Shown here piece by piece: positions 19,842 through 28,219 of a stretch of 53,739 nt of DNA (position 1 is its first letter; each line of letters starts with the position of its first letter). The position numbers and the translations under genes are program-made. This DNA comes from Desulfocurvibacter africanus subsp. africanus DSM 2603 (GTDB lineage: Bacteria; Desulfobacterota; Desulfovibrionia; Desulfovibrionales; Desulfovibrionaceae). Location of the stretch: contig NZ_AULZ01000024.1 in NCBI RefSeq assembly GCF_000422545.1, forward strand, positions 1 through 53,739. The letters run 5' to 3'. The notes beneath the pieces were generated by a model, which was not told where the DNA came from, did not search any database, and saw nothing but the letters and a program-made list of their open reading frames with translations.

Positions 19842-20606
19842 CTACAGAATCCTGAGCGTGGCCAGCTCGCAGCTCTTCTCGTCGGGCTCGTAGGCCGCGT
19901 CGCCGATGCTCGTGACCGGCCGCATGCCGATGAGCGAGTTGAGCACGTAGGCATGGCGGAATTCGGGCAGTTCGGCCAGGCGGACGGACCTGTGCCGGAT
20001 GGGCAGGGCCCCGGCCGCGCGGGCAAGGGATACGCTTCTCAGGGTGAAATCACTTTTGGGCGCCACGAAGCCCGAACCGTCGGAGAAGAGCAGGGCGCAG
20101 GCAGAGGTCTCCAGCACTTGGCCGGCCGAGTCGGTCAGCAGTGCATCGTCGCGGTCCTGCTGGCGGGCGTGGCGCTTGGCAAGCACGTTGTGCATGTAGT
20201 TCATGCTCTTGTGGCCGCTCAGGTAGGATTCCTGGTGCCACGGGTACACGGCCAAGCGGTACAAGCGATCGGGCTCTGGATGCCAGGGGCTGACCTGGAT
20301 GAGCGGCTGGGCCCGCTGGCCGAAGTCCGCCACCGGGTAGAAGATGTTGACCTTGGCTGTCCCGCCCGCAAGGCCGTTGCGGTGCAGCAGTTCGGCCACG
20401 ACCTCCTCCCAGGGCGCCTTGGCGTAGGCGATCTGGAACTGCTCCATGGAATGGAATACGCGTTCCAAGTGCGCGTCCAGATAGCGGATCATTTGCCCGC
20501 TGTAGTAGAGGGTCTCGAAGAAACCCACCCCGAAGCGCACGTGCAGGTCATCCGGGCTGACCTGCCAGCCATCCGCAACGTATTCGCCCTTGTAATAGAA
20601 GATCAT
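19842..20606 (-). CDS. pabC: Aminodeoxychorismate lyase (class IV aminotransferase fold)
   Basis: Encodes 254 aa; the start at 20606 overlaps the pabB stop as ATGA. Class IV PLP-enzyme features: RFGVGFFETLYY near the N-terminus, the PLP lysine in HKSMNYMHNVLAKRHA (about residue 133), and DSAGQVLETSACALLF. Together with the adjacent pabA and pabB it should convert 4-amino-4-deoxychorismate to p-aminobenzoate and pyruvate for folate synthesis. A branched-chain or D-amino acid aminotransferase is excluded mainly by context. It is the last gene of a three-gene operon. Confidence 0.87.
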   Translation of the reverse strand: MIFYYKGEYVADGWQVSPDDLHVRFGVGFFETLYYSGQMIRYLDAHLERVFHSMEQFQIAYAKAPWEEVVAELLHRNGLAGGTAKVNIFYPVADFGQRAQPLIQVSPWHPEPDRLYRLAVYPWHQESYLSGHKSMNYMHNVLAKRHARQQDRDDALLTDSAGQVLETSACALLFSDGSGFVAPKSDFTLRSVSLARAAGALPIRHRSVRLAELPEFRHAYVLNSLIGMRPVTSIGDAAYEPDEKSCELATLRIL

Positions 20607-21925
20607 TCGCCGCCTCCGAGGAGTTGGAGGAACTTTTCGGCTTTGGCCAGTGTCTCCGCGTATTCGCAGGAGGGGCTGGAGTCCATGACGATGCCGCTGC
20701 CAGCATAAAAATGGAAGAAACCCGCGCCAGTGTCAAGAAAGCCCGTGCGAATGGCCACGGAGCTGTCCATGTCGCGCCGGCCGTAGATGGCCAGCAGCGT
20801 GCCGCAATACACGTTGCGGCTGTGCGGCTCCAAGGAATCGATGATCTCGCAGGAGCGTTTCTTGGGGCAACCCGTTACCGAACCAGGCGGAAAAGCGTCC
20901 AGCAACAGGTCGAGCACCGTGCTGCCGGGCTTGAGCCTGCCCGTCACATCCGAGTGCATCTGGAGCAGGTTGTCCACGCGGAACACGGATTTGTGGTTCT
21001 CCACGCGCACCGAGCCGAACTCGCAGTGGGCGCTGATGTCGTTGCGCACCAGGTCCACGATCATGGACAGCTCGGCGTCCTCCTTGGCCGAAGTTCGCAG
21101 GGCCTGCTCCGCCCCGGCCGCTTCTCGATCTCCGAACCTTGCGTCCAGATGCTTGGTTCCCTTGATGGGCTGGGAGAGCACTTGGCCGTCGCGCACGCGC
21201 ATGAAACGCTCGGGCGAGGTGGATACCACGCGGAAGGGCCCGCTCTCGAAATAGCCGTAGTAAGACGCGGGATGTCGGCGAGCCAGGTCCAGGAACAGGC
21301 CGTAAGCGTCCAGGCCCTTGGCTTCGGCCGTGAAGCGGATGGACAGGTTGAGCTGGTAGGTGTCGCCGTCGCGGATGCGCTCCTGGGCTTGGCGCACAGC
21401 GGCCTCGTAGGCCTGGCGGTCCAGGCTGGCCGAGACCAGCCGGCCCAGGCCCTCGGCCCGCGCACTCTCCTTCCGAGCGCTCCCGCGAGCCGCTGGACTT
21501 TCCGCTGTCTTGGCGGCTGCCTCGGCGGCACGCTCCAGCAGGGCCGCCACCCTGCCGTCCAGACGTGCCTGGCCCACCAGGCGCACGCATCCCGCCTCGT
21601 ACAGCAGATAGGTTTCGTACTTCTTGAGGTGGCCCAAGGGGAAATCCGAATCCTTGGCCGAAGCCAGGCCCAGCCTTCGCAGGCCATACTCGTAGCCCAG
21701 GAATCCCACGGTTGGCCGATTGTCCGCGAATAGAAAGCGCTCCAGCTCCTCGCGGCTGGTGGAGGCCCGCACCACCAGCTCGTCCTTTGGTCCTAGCCCG
21801 GCCAGGAAAGAGACGTGTCTGCCTTTGGCGGACAAGAGCACGTCCACCCCGCCCGCGAGGCCCAAGGCTTCCAGGAAGGACAACGCCAGCTCGTCCGGCA
21901 GCTCAAAGCAATTCGCGCAGGGCAT
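20603..21925 (-). CDS. pabB: Aminodeoxychorismate synthase component I
   Basis: Encodes 440 aa. The start at 21925 lies inside pabA (23-bp overlap) and the stop overlaps pabC, so the three are translationally coupled. A chorismate-utilising domain fills the C-terminal 270 residues: DTYQLNLSIRFTA, FMRVRDGQVLSQPIKGTKH, IVDLVRNDISAHCEFGSV, FPPGSVTGCPKKRSCEIID and IRTGFL. The Lys of PIKGT is the residue that separates PabB from anthranilate synthase (PIAGT). It aminates chorismate using ammonia from PabA. The N-terminal region (about 165 residues, Ala-rich around 135-160) is less conserved. Confidence 0.93.
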   Translation of the reverse strand: MPCANCFELPDELALSFLEALGLAGGVDVLLSAKGRHVSFLAGLGPKDELVVRASTSREELERFLFADNRPTVGFLGYEYGLRRLGLASAKDSDFPLGHLKKYETYLLYEAGCVRLVGQARLDGRVAALLERAAEAAAKTAESPAARGSARKESARAEGLGRLVSASLDRQAYEAAVRQAQERIRDGDTYQLNLSIRFTAEAKGLDAYGLFLDLARRHPASYYGYFESGPFRVVSTSPERFMRVRDGQVLSQPIKGTKHLDARFGDREAAGAEQALRTSAKEDAELSMIVDLVRNDISAHCEFGSVRVENHKSVFRVDNLLQMHSDVTGRLKPGSTVLDLLLDAFPPGSVTGCPKKRSCEIIDSLEPHSRNVYCGTLLAIYGRRDMDSSVAIRTGFLDTGAGFFHFYAGSGIVMDSSPSCEYAETLAKAEKFLQLLGGGE

Positions 21926-22451
21926 GGCGGATGAAGGCCTCGCCGTTTTCAGTCAAGAAAGATTCAGGATGGAATTGATAGCCGAGGAACGGCCTGTGGC
22001 GATGGCGCAAGGCCATGGCCACGCCTTTGTCCGTGGCCGCGAGGGCCTCCAATCCATCGCCGAGCTTGGTCACGTGCAGCGAGTGATAGCGGGCCACGCG
22101 CTCGCGACGTCCCAGGAAGCCGATCTCCTCGGCCTTGCCGTGCACGCAGCCGTGAAGCCGTTCGGTGCGCCCGCCGAGGCACTCGTTGATGATCTGCATG
22201 CCCAGGCACACGCCGAGCACCGGCTTGTCGGGTTGGCCCTGCTCGCGACTGGTGAACAACGGCGCATAGGCCGGGTACTCGCGAGGATGGCCCGGCCCGG
22301 GCGAAATGACCAGCATGTCGCATTCGGCGGTCAGGTCCGTCTGGAAGAGGGCGTAAGGCAGCACCTCGGGCGCGCGACCAGTGGTCACGGCCAGCAGATG
22401 CTCCAGATTGCGCGTGAAGCTGTCCTCGTTGTCCACCAGCAGGATGTGCAA
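21903..22451 (-). CDS. pabA: Aminodeoxychorismate synthase glutaminase component II
   Basis: Encodes 182 aa; GGGAGG precedes ATG 22451 at about 10 bases. It is a class I glutamine amidotransferase: the nucleophile is Cys82 in GVCLGMQ, with His161 and Glu163 in FHPES and the oxyanion region SPGPGHP. It releases ammonia from glutamine for PabB. TrpG is the close alternative; PabA is preferred because the operon partners are pabB and pabC and no trp genes are near. It is the first gene of the operon. Confidence 0.9.
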   Translation of the reverse strand: MHILLVDNEDSFTRNLEHLLAVTTGRAPEVLPYALFQTDLTAECDMLVISPGPGHPREYPAYAPLFTSREQGQPDKPVLGVCLGMQIINECLGGRTERLHGCVHGKAEEIGFLGRRERVARYHSLHVTKLGDGLEALAATDKGVAMALRHRHRPFLGYQFHPESFLTENGEAFIRHALRELL

Positions 22452-22598
22452 ATCCCCTCCCTCGCGGCGACAAGATCATCAAAAAACTTCGAGGGCAAGC
22501 CCTTGAGCGCATGGACTTCGTGCCGGACAAGGTCTGGGTGTCGAGTGCTTGCCGACAACATGCTCACGGGCGCGCATGGGGCCTGTGCTCAGTCGTGA

Positions 22599-23282
22599 AG
22601 ACAATCGGAGTTCGATGCCGCGGCAGGCCGTGAGCGACATGGGCTGCTGGCTCCGCTGCGCGAAGCCCAGGTTTCGGAGGTCAGGCGCGACATCGAGTTG
22701 TACAAGCCGCTCAAGGAAGCCTCCGTGGCCACGGCCGTGCGCTCGATGCAGCATTTCGATCCCTTGGAAGAGCAGGTCGTGCAGGATGCCCTGGCGGGAG
22801 TGCAGGCCGACCCCACGCGCGCGGCGGGACGCGCGACCGTGGATGTGCGCGCATCCTTCGTGAAGGCCCGCGAAGGCGAGGAGCGCAAGCTGTCTTCCAT
22901 GGGCCTGGACCCGGCGCGCATGGCCTGGATGGGCCACTCCTCGTCCATGCAGGAGGCCGCGGTCGAGGCGGCCGCACGCACCCGCGCCGCCGAAACCGAG
23001 ATTCAGCGCGCCGAAACGGCCACGCATCAGGGCCGTCTGGATGCCCTGGGTTTGCGCAAGCAGGCGGCCATGCCTGAGCAGAGCAGCTTGAACGCCGCGC
23101 CTGTCGATACCTTCGGAGACCAGGCCGGCCAAGCGGCAAGTCTCATGCGCGCAGGTCAGGCCGGGCTGACCGGACTGACCGGCGACAGTATGGCCATGTC
23201 CCAGAACGCCCAGAAGCTGTACGGGCAATATTCCCAGCAATTCTTGAAGGATTTTGGGCTGATGTTTTCAAAGCTTGGATGA
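22599..23282 (+). pseudogene. Phage-like structural protein fragment, 5' end lost
   Basis: A frame open from just after a TGA at 22596-22598 to TGA 23280-23282 (227 codons) looks coding throughout, but it has no credible start near its beginning; the first start-like codon is TTG 22698. The peptide is Ala/Gln/Glu-rich and helical, with EVRRDIELYKPLKEASV, then FVKAREGEERKLSSMGLDPA, then RAAETEIQRAETATHQGRLD and a Gly-rich end. The R-x-L-(A/S)-x-MG-(L/V)-(N/D)-P pattern is one I recall from tail or ejection-associated proteins of tailed phages. It is likely a prophage remnant with its N-terminal part deleted. No other phage gene is adjacent. Confidence 0.45.
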
Positions 23283-23326
23283 TAGGGCCTTTCCGTGATG
23301 CGCGGTCGTCGGGGGCTTCAAAAACG

Positions 23327-23360
23327 TCTGTCCCGACGGTCTGGGGGCCGCCGGGACAGA
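23327..23360 (+). promoter_or_regulatory. Perfect hairpin in the leader of a small ORF
   Basis: TCTGTCCCG (23327-23335) and CGGGACAGA (23352-23360) form a 9-bp perfect stem with a 16-base loop. It is followed within ten bases by the AGGAG ribosome-binding site of the small ORF at 23382. No T-run follows, so it is not an ordinary terminator. It may be a cis-regulatory leader structure (inference). Confidence 0.4.
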
Positions 23361-23381
23361 CTACGCGAGGAGAACGAGAAG

Positions 23382-23552
23382 ATGAGAATCGAGACAAATC
23401 GCATCAGCCGCACTGTCCAGCTTCAAGGGGGCCGGATGCCGCAGCCAGGCTGGGTCATGCGTGGGACAATGCTCGGGTGGGATCAGCCTCTTGGCTCTGC
23501 GGTCGCATGCATGAGTCGCCTTGCTGAAAAACGCGCCACATTGTCACGGTAG
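23382..23552 (+). CDS. Small hypothetical protein with good ribosome-binding site
   Basis: Encodes 56 aa beginning MRIETNRISRTVQLQGGRMP. AGGAG lies nine bases before ATG 23382. No family is recognised, and there is no signal peptide or membrane helix. It contains two Cys-free glycine-rich turns and a basic end. A perfect hairpin sits immediately upstream. It could be an independent small gene or the remains of the phage-like region at 22.6-23.3 kb. The evidence is only the start context and an open frame. Confidence 0.4.
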   Translation: MRIETNRISRTVQLQGGRMPQPGWVMRGTMLGWDQPLGSAVACMSRLAEKRATLSR

Positions 23553-23627
23553 GTATGTATTGTATTGGTGGGCGTGCGTGTATAGGACGCAGTCTGATTT
23601 TAATGTCGGTCAGTGTCCTACGCGAAT

Positions 23628-23676
23628 GAAAAAAGCAATGGCGCGGGGACGGCGTACAAGCCGACGTCCCCGCGCC
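23628..23676 (-). terminator. Minus-strand Rho-independent terminator without an obvious gene
   Basis: GGCGCGGGGAC (23640-23650) and GTCCCCGCGCC (23666-23676) form an 11-bp perfect stem with a 15-base loop. Read on the minus strand, the stem is followed by ATTGCTTTTTTC (23628-23639). This is a textbook intrinsic terminator. No good minus-strand ORF ends just upstream of it, so it may end a small RNA transcribed from about 23.7-24.0 kb. Confidence 0.7.
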
Positions 23677-24230
23677 TGAGGGCGCAAATAGAGGTCGAAG
23701 CGCGATCGTGCTCGAATGTCAACGCGAGCGTGAACCGTATATCAAATCCATTCCGGATCAGGTGCAGAGGAGCGGCAGAAGGAGATAGAGAAGAGAGTTG
23801 GTCATGCGCACCGCCTTCCGTGCGTGGAGACTTCATATCATGCTCAAGATCGGGGTCAAGACCAAAAGCACGCCTGTCCGGAGGCACGTTCTGGCAGCAT
23901 CTCCCGCCAAGTGGAAGATGCACTTCGGATGATCATTGGATTATTCCGGGTGGGAACCTATCCATGCCGCATATATGAGATGCCGCAACGTTCCGATGGC
24001 TCAGGAATAGACGAAGAGGATTGAATCAAATTGGAGCCGGCCGAGTCACCCGAGGAACCATCGCGCATGCAACCGATGCAAGCACCGTCATGTGCCGGCC
24101 GCTTGAAACATCATTCCGTTTCCAGTGGCCCGGCCGGTCCGCATGTATGCGGCGCCGTCTCCAGCGCCTTGATCAACGGCCGAAACTACCGGCCGCTGCG
24201 ATCAGCTCCTGCCGCCATGCTTCGAGCGGC

Positions 24231-24268
24231 CCTTGGGGAAGGCTGGACCACCCAAACCTTCCCCAAGG
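24231..24268. repeat. 12-bp perfect inverted repeat
   Basis: CCTTGGGGAAGG (24231-24242) is repeated inverted at 24257-24268 with a 14-base spacer. There is no T-run on either side. It may be a protein-binding palindrome or an RNA hairpin; nothing nearby decides. Confidence 0.5.
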
Positions 24269-24546
24269 CCGTGCGGGAGGATGATGGCCTGCCCGCAGGC
24301 ACAACGCCTGCACAGGCCTGCCTACACCAAGCAAGCTACCTCTCTTGCCGCCCGTGATACATCGGCCAGGGGAGCATTCTTGCGTCCGGGTTCTTCCTAC
24401 CTTTGGTTCAGACTCCGGCATACGTCCTCCATCACGAGGTGTATGCTCTCCAGCCTGCGATGGGCCCTCGGATTAGGCCTGTAATGAAATAAGGGAATCG
24501 ATGCGCGGCCTTGAGCTTCAGGCCTGGGGTGCCCACGCGCGTTTTC

Positions 24547-24658
24547 TAGAGCGGATTGCTTTTAAGACGCTCCGGCGTTGACGGCGCAAGTGAATTACGC
24601 CTACGCGGCGGCAAGCCATGCCGCCGCATGGCTTGTAGAGCATTTTCAAAAGCAAAAT
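24547..24658 (+). repeat. MITE-like repeat, copy A
   Basis: About 112 bp. It begins with the 18-nt end motif in inverted form (TAGAGCGGATTGCTTTTA, 24547-24564), then a body (AGACGCTCCGGCGTTGACGG...), a hairpin around AAGCCATGC/GCATGGCTT and GAGCATTTTCAAAAGC. The same body occurs at 26704-26830 (direct) and 26630-26693 (inverted). It ends beside the stop codon of the sensor kinase on the minus strand. The end motif matches the sequence at the stop codon of the IS630-type remnant at 91-108, which suggests an IS630-derived non-autonomous element. Confidence 0.75.
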
Positions 24659-24661
24659 ATT

Positions 24662-26497
24662 TTATTTTAAGACCGCAATGGTGGAAGGGGCAAGAGGCAA
24701 TGTGAGCACGAAGGTGCTGCCCTGGCCAGGAGTGCTTGTCGCTCCGATGTCGCCGCCATGGTCCTCCATGATTCGGAAGGAGACGGCCAGCCCGAGGCCC
24801 GTGCCTTTCGCCTTGGTGGTGAAGAAGGGGCTGAAAATGCGTTCCAGGACTTCCGAGGGCATGCCCATGCCCGTATCCTGCACGGAAACCATGACCGTTT
24901 CGCCTTGACGCCAGGAGCGGAAATGGATTTTTCCTCCGGAGGGCATGGCTTCGCCCGCGTTCTTGGCCAAGTTGAGCAGCACCTGTTGAATCTGGTTCTT
25001 GTCGAAAGGGACTGCCGGCAGGTCATGGCTCAGCTCCAGGACGCATTCGATGCCGCGCTCGGAAAAATCGCTCTCCACCAGCCGCACGGTATCCAGCACG
25101 GCTTGGTTGATGTCCTGGGGGATGAGGTCGGGCTTGCAGGGTTTGGTGAAGCCCGAGACCTCGCGCAGCAGGGTTTCCAGCCGCTTGGCCTCGTCCTCGA
25201 TGATCTGCAGCTTGCCGCGCAGCTTCTCGGCCTGGGGATCTACCCCGGCTAGGTCCCTGCGCACCTGGGCCGCGAAACCGCCCATGAGCAGCAGCGGGTT
25301 CTTGATCTCGTGGGCCAAGTGGGAAGCAGCTTCGCCCACGGCGGCAAAACGCTCGGAGCGCACCAGGTGTTCCTGGGCCTCAAGGAGCCTGGTCATGCTT
25401 TCCTGAACCTTATCCCGCTCCACGCGCAGATCGGCGGTTTTTTGGTCCACCTCGCGGTGCAACAGTTCGGCCCAGCGCAGGGACAGGTATATGACAGCCG
25501 CCAGCACCGACAGCGCCAGCAGCACCGACACGGCCGTAACAAACCACTGCTGCAGCAGGAACGGGCGCAGGATGCCGAAGACCTCGGTCGTGGGCGCAGT
25601 CAGGCCCACGGACCACAGCAGCTCGGGGTGCTCCCGTCCGGCATAATGGACCGGCGAGTAGGCCAGGAGCTTCTCCATCTCGGCGGTTATCCCCCGGTGC
25701 CAGCCCGAGACGTACCAGTCCATGCCCTCTTCGCCCTTGAGCAGCTTCTCGGCCATGAGCTCGTTGATTCGGCTGTAAGATATCTGGGGGTTGCGCTCCC
25801 CGCGCACGCTGAAGGCGCTCTGGCCCAGGAATCTGTCCTCGTAGTGGCTCAGGAAGATTCCGTCGTGGTTGATCACCCAGGCATAGCCGGTTTCGCCCGA
25901 ACGTATCTCGCGCGCATAGCGCTGGGCCACGGCCAGGGCGTCGATCACGAGGAAGTCCAGCCCTGAACTCGGCGCATCCGGATTCCCGGACGTCCGCGCG
26001 GCCATGACCACGATGTGCCGCCCTGCGAACGGGCCATCTTGCGGAACGATGTCTGGCCCGATGTAGACCGTGTTTCCATCGGTCTGGGAGTTTACCCAAG
26101 CTCGGCTGCCGGCTAGTATGGTCGTGAGTTCCTGGCCGTGCACAATACCGTCGGCCGTGACGGCCAAGGCCCCAGAACCATTCAGGGGCGCGTGACCGAG
26201 GGCCTCGATATTCCAGCCCGCCAAGAGCTGGAACACACGATCCATATCCTTGGCCCCAGCTAGGCCGGTAATCCCGGAAGGCCTGAGCGAGTCCAGGGTC
26301 AACAGGCTCGTTTCCAGGAAACTGAAGTGGTTGCGGATGTCGTGGGCGATTTGTCGGGCAAGGATGAGCTGCTGCCGGTTGAACAGCTCCGTGACCGTGG
26401 CCTCCAGCACGCGGTTGGTCCGGTAGCCGACCAGGCCGAGAATGACGGCCAGCAGGAGCAATCCCAAGGAGAAGGCGGCTAGGAACTTCTTGATCAC
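24662..26497 (-). CDS. Orphan membrane sensor histidine kinase (Cache-like sensor)
   Basis: Encodes 611 aa from GTG 26497, which gives a typical membrane-anchor start; TTG 26533 adds 12 residues, and neither has a strong ribosome-binding site. Layout: membrane helix (about 4-26), a large periplasmic region of about 290 residues with ETGYAWVINHDGIFLSHYED typical of double-Cache sensors, a second membrane helix (about 320-342), coiled coil, HisKA with the phospho-acceptor in SHLAHEIKNPLLLMGGF, and a HATPase with NLAKNAGEAM, DTGMGMP and GTGLGLAVS. No response regulator adjoins it. The gene is bracketed by MITE-like repeats on both sides. Confidence 0.9.
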   Translation of the reverse strand: MIKKFLAAFSLGLLLLAVILGLVGYRTNRVLEATVTELFNRQQLILARQIAHDIRNHFSFLETSLLTLDSLRPSGITGLAGAKDMDRVFQLLAGWNIEALGHAPLNGSGALAVTADGIVHGQELTTILAGSRAWVNSQTDGNTVYIGPDIVPQDGPFAGRHIVVMAARTSGNPDAPSSGLDFLVIDALAVAQRYAREIRSGETGYAWVINHDGIFLSHYEDRFLGQSAFSVRGERNPQISYSRINELMAEKLLKGEEGMDWYVSGWHRGITAEMEKLLAYSPVHYAGREHPELLWSVGLTAPTTEVFGILRPFLLQQWFVTAVSVLLALSVLAAVIYLSLRWAELLHREVDQKTADLRVERDKVQESMTRLLEAQEHLVRSERFAAVGEAASHLAHEIKNPLLLMGGFAAQVRRDLAGVDPQAEKLRGKLQIIEDEAKRLETLLREVSGFTKPCKPDLIPQDINQAVLDTVRLVESDFSERGIECVLELSHDLPAVPFDKNQIQQVLLNLAKNAGEAMPSGGKIHFRSWRQGETVMVSVQDTGMGMPSEVLERIFSPFFTTKAKGTGLGLAVSFRIMEDHGGDIGATSTPGQGSTFVLTLPLAPSTIAVLK

Positions 26498-26629
26498 GTG
26501 GGGCGACCCTTGCTTGTACAGGCTGGCGCGCAAGTCCGCGCCGCATGCGTTTCAAGACGCCTAGGATACTTTGTCTTCGTTCCATGGACAAGGCGCGCGG
26601 GACTGCCTACTCCGATCAATCCCCCGCAG

Positions 26630-26830
26630 AGCTTGCCGCCGCGTAGGCGCAATTCACTTGCGCCGTCAACGCCGGAGCGGGCGTCTTAAAGCATCTTGTA
26701 TTTCAGACGCTCCCTTCGGCGTTGACGGCGGAATTACATTCCGCCTACGCCTGCGGGGCGGCAAGCCATGCCGACGCATGGCTTGCAGAGCATTTTCAAA
26801 AGCAAAATGCTCTAAAAGCAATCTGCTCTA
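26630..26830. repeat. MITE-like repeats, head-to-head copies C (inverted) and B (direct)
   Basis: 26630-26693 is the reverse complement of the body of copy A. 26704-26830 is a direct copy that keeps both hairpins, AAGCCATGC-CGAC-GCATGGCTT and GAGCATTTT-CAAAAGC-AAAATGCTC, and ends in TAAAAGCAATCTGCTCTA (26813-26830). The last three bases of that motif form the stop codon of the kinase gene at 26828. Copies A, B and C therefore surround the orphan kinase gene. Confidence 0.78.
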
Positions 26831-28219
26831 GACGCAGTTCGGAAAGAACAGATCCACGCGCAGTCCAGGGGCAGGCTCGCCCGGACGGTTGTCCGCAAGA
26901 GACAGCGAAGCCTTGTGCAGTCTGGCCACGGCCGCCACCAGGCTCAGACCCAGGCCGCTGCCGGGCGTGCTGCGGCTGTGCTCCAGGCGGTAGAAGCGCG
27001 TGAGCACCTTGCCGCGTTCGGCTTCGGGCACACCCGGGCCGGTGTCGGCCACGCTCAGAAGACAGCCGTTGCCGTCCTTGGTCAAAGACACGAGCACCTC
27101 GCCGCCCTCGGGGGTGTACTTGATGGCGTTGTCCAGCAGGTTGGCCACGGCCTGCGACAGAAGATGTCTGTTGCCGCGCACCGTGAGACCCGAAGAGAGC
27201 TCCGTGCGCAGGGCCAGGCCCTGTTCCTCGGCCAGAGGCGCATACAGCTCCACCGCGTCCCCGACTATGCATGCCATGTCCAGGAGCTGGGAATCCTCGC
27301 GGCTCGTGCCGGCCTCGGCCTGAGCGATGCGCAGGAGCGCGTTGAACGTGCCCAGGATGTCTTCGGTCTCGGCGATGGTGCGCTCCAGGGCTTCGCGGTA
27401 GGTCTGCTGGTCGCGCTCCTCCAGCAGCACCACTTCCAGGCGGCTGCGCAGGCGGTTGAGCGGCGTGCGCAGATCGTGGGCGATATTGTCGCTGACCTGG
27501 CGGATGGACGCCAGCAGGACTTCTATCTGGTCGAGCATGCGATTCAGGTTCAAGGCCAGCTGGTCGAACTCGTCGCCCGAACCGTCCGTGGGCACGCGCC
27601 GGGACAACTCGCCTTCCATGATCCCGCGGCTGGTGCGGTTGATGCTCTCCAGGCGGCTCAGCAAGCCCCGGCTCATGACCAGACCGCCGACCAGGCCCAG
27701 GATCATGGTCATGGCCAAACCCCATATCAGGGAGTCGATGATGAGGGTCTGGATCAGACGCAGATCCGTGATGTCGCGGCCGACCATGAGTGTGTAATTT
27801 CCGGGCAGCGCGACCAGGTGAAAACGGATGGGGACATGCCTGCGGCCGATCCTGAACGACGCCGTGAGCCAGTTGCGCTCGTTGATGATGGGCACAATCT
27901 CGCGCAGTGCGTCGCTGGGTAGGTTGCCGGCCAGGAGCCGCAGGTTGTTGTCCGCCAGCAGATAAAAGCTGTCGTGCCCGGTCTCGGCGGACAGGCGCTT
28001 GGCGATGCTGCGCTGAATGCCGCCCAGGCCCAACAGCCGATACTGCTCGGACAGGGACAGCACCTCGGCCGCTATGGTCTCGTCGGTCTGGCGCTCCATG
28101 AACCCGGCGGTGGTCCAGTAGATGTAGCCGAGCAGCATGAGCACCGAAGCGCCGAACAGGAGCATGTACAGAAGCGAGAAGCGGAAAGTCGTGGAGTGCA
28201 GGAGCCTAACGGGCATCAC
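26828..28219 (-). CDS. Two-component sensor histidine kinase
   Basis: Encodes 463 aa; it starts 14 bp inside the response regulator gene upstream. Parts: membrane helix (about 13-35), a periplasmic sensor of about 130 residues, membrane helix (about 160-182, LIWGLAMTMILGLVGGLVMS), HAMP, HisKA with His in NIAHDLRTPLNRLRSRLEV, and a HATPase with NLLDNAIKYTPEGG, DTGPGVP and GSGLGLSLV. The type is like QseC/CusS-class partners of OmpR regulators. The stimulus is unknown. Its stop codon lies within the end of a MITE-like repeat, so the last residues may have been supplied by the repeat. Confidence 0.92.
   Translation of the reverse strand: MMPVRLLHSTTFRFSLLYMLLFGASVLMLLGYIYWTTAGFMERQTDETIAAEVLSLSEQYRLLGLGGIQRSIAKRLSAETGHDSFYLLADNNLRLLAGNLPSDALREIVPIINERNWLTASFRIGRRHVPIRFHLVALPGNYTLMVGRDITDLRLIQTLIIDSLIWGLAMTMILGLVGGLVMSRGLLSRLESINRTSRGIMEGELSRRVPTDGSGDEFDQLALNLNRMLDQIEVLLASIRQVSDNIAHDLRTPLNRLRSRLEVVLLEERDQQTYREALERTIAETEDILGTFNALLRIAQAEAGTSREDSQLLDMACIVGDAVELYAPLAEEQGLALRTELSSGLTVRGNRHLLSQAVANLLDNAIKYTPEGGEVLVSLTKDGNGCLLSVADTGPGVPEAERGKVLTRFYRLEHSRSTPGSGLGLSLVAAVARLHKASLSLADNRPGEPAPGLRVDLFFPNCV

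Larger units (their letters stand above)
23553..24546. other. Gene-poor stretch with hairpins
   Basis: About 1 kb in which I find no convincing gene on either strand: the open frames are short, lack good ribosome-binding sites and have no domain resemblance. It contains two strong inverted repeats listed separately (23628-23676 and 24231-24268). One may terminate an unseen minus-strand transcript. Base composition is more even than in the neighbouring genes. Confidence 0.5.

Noticed and set aside
23618-23923. 101-codon minus-strand frame that could feed the stray terminator
   Set aside because: It runs through and beyond the terminator hairpin, lacks a ribosome-binding site and has no family resemblance; a non-coding RNA is more likely.
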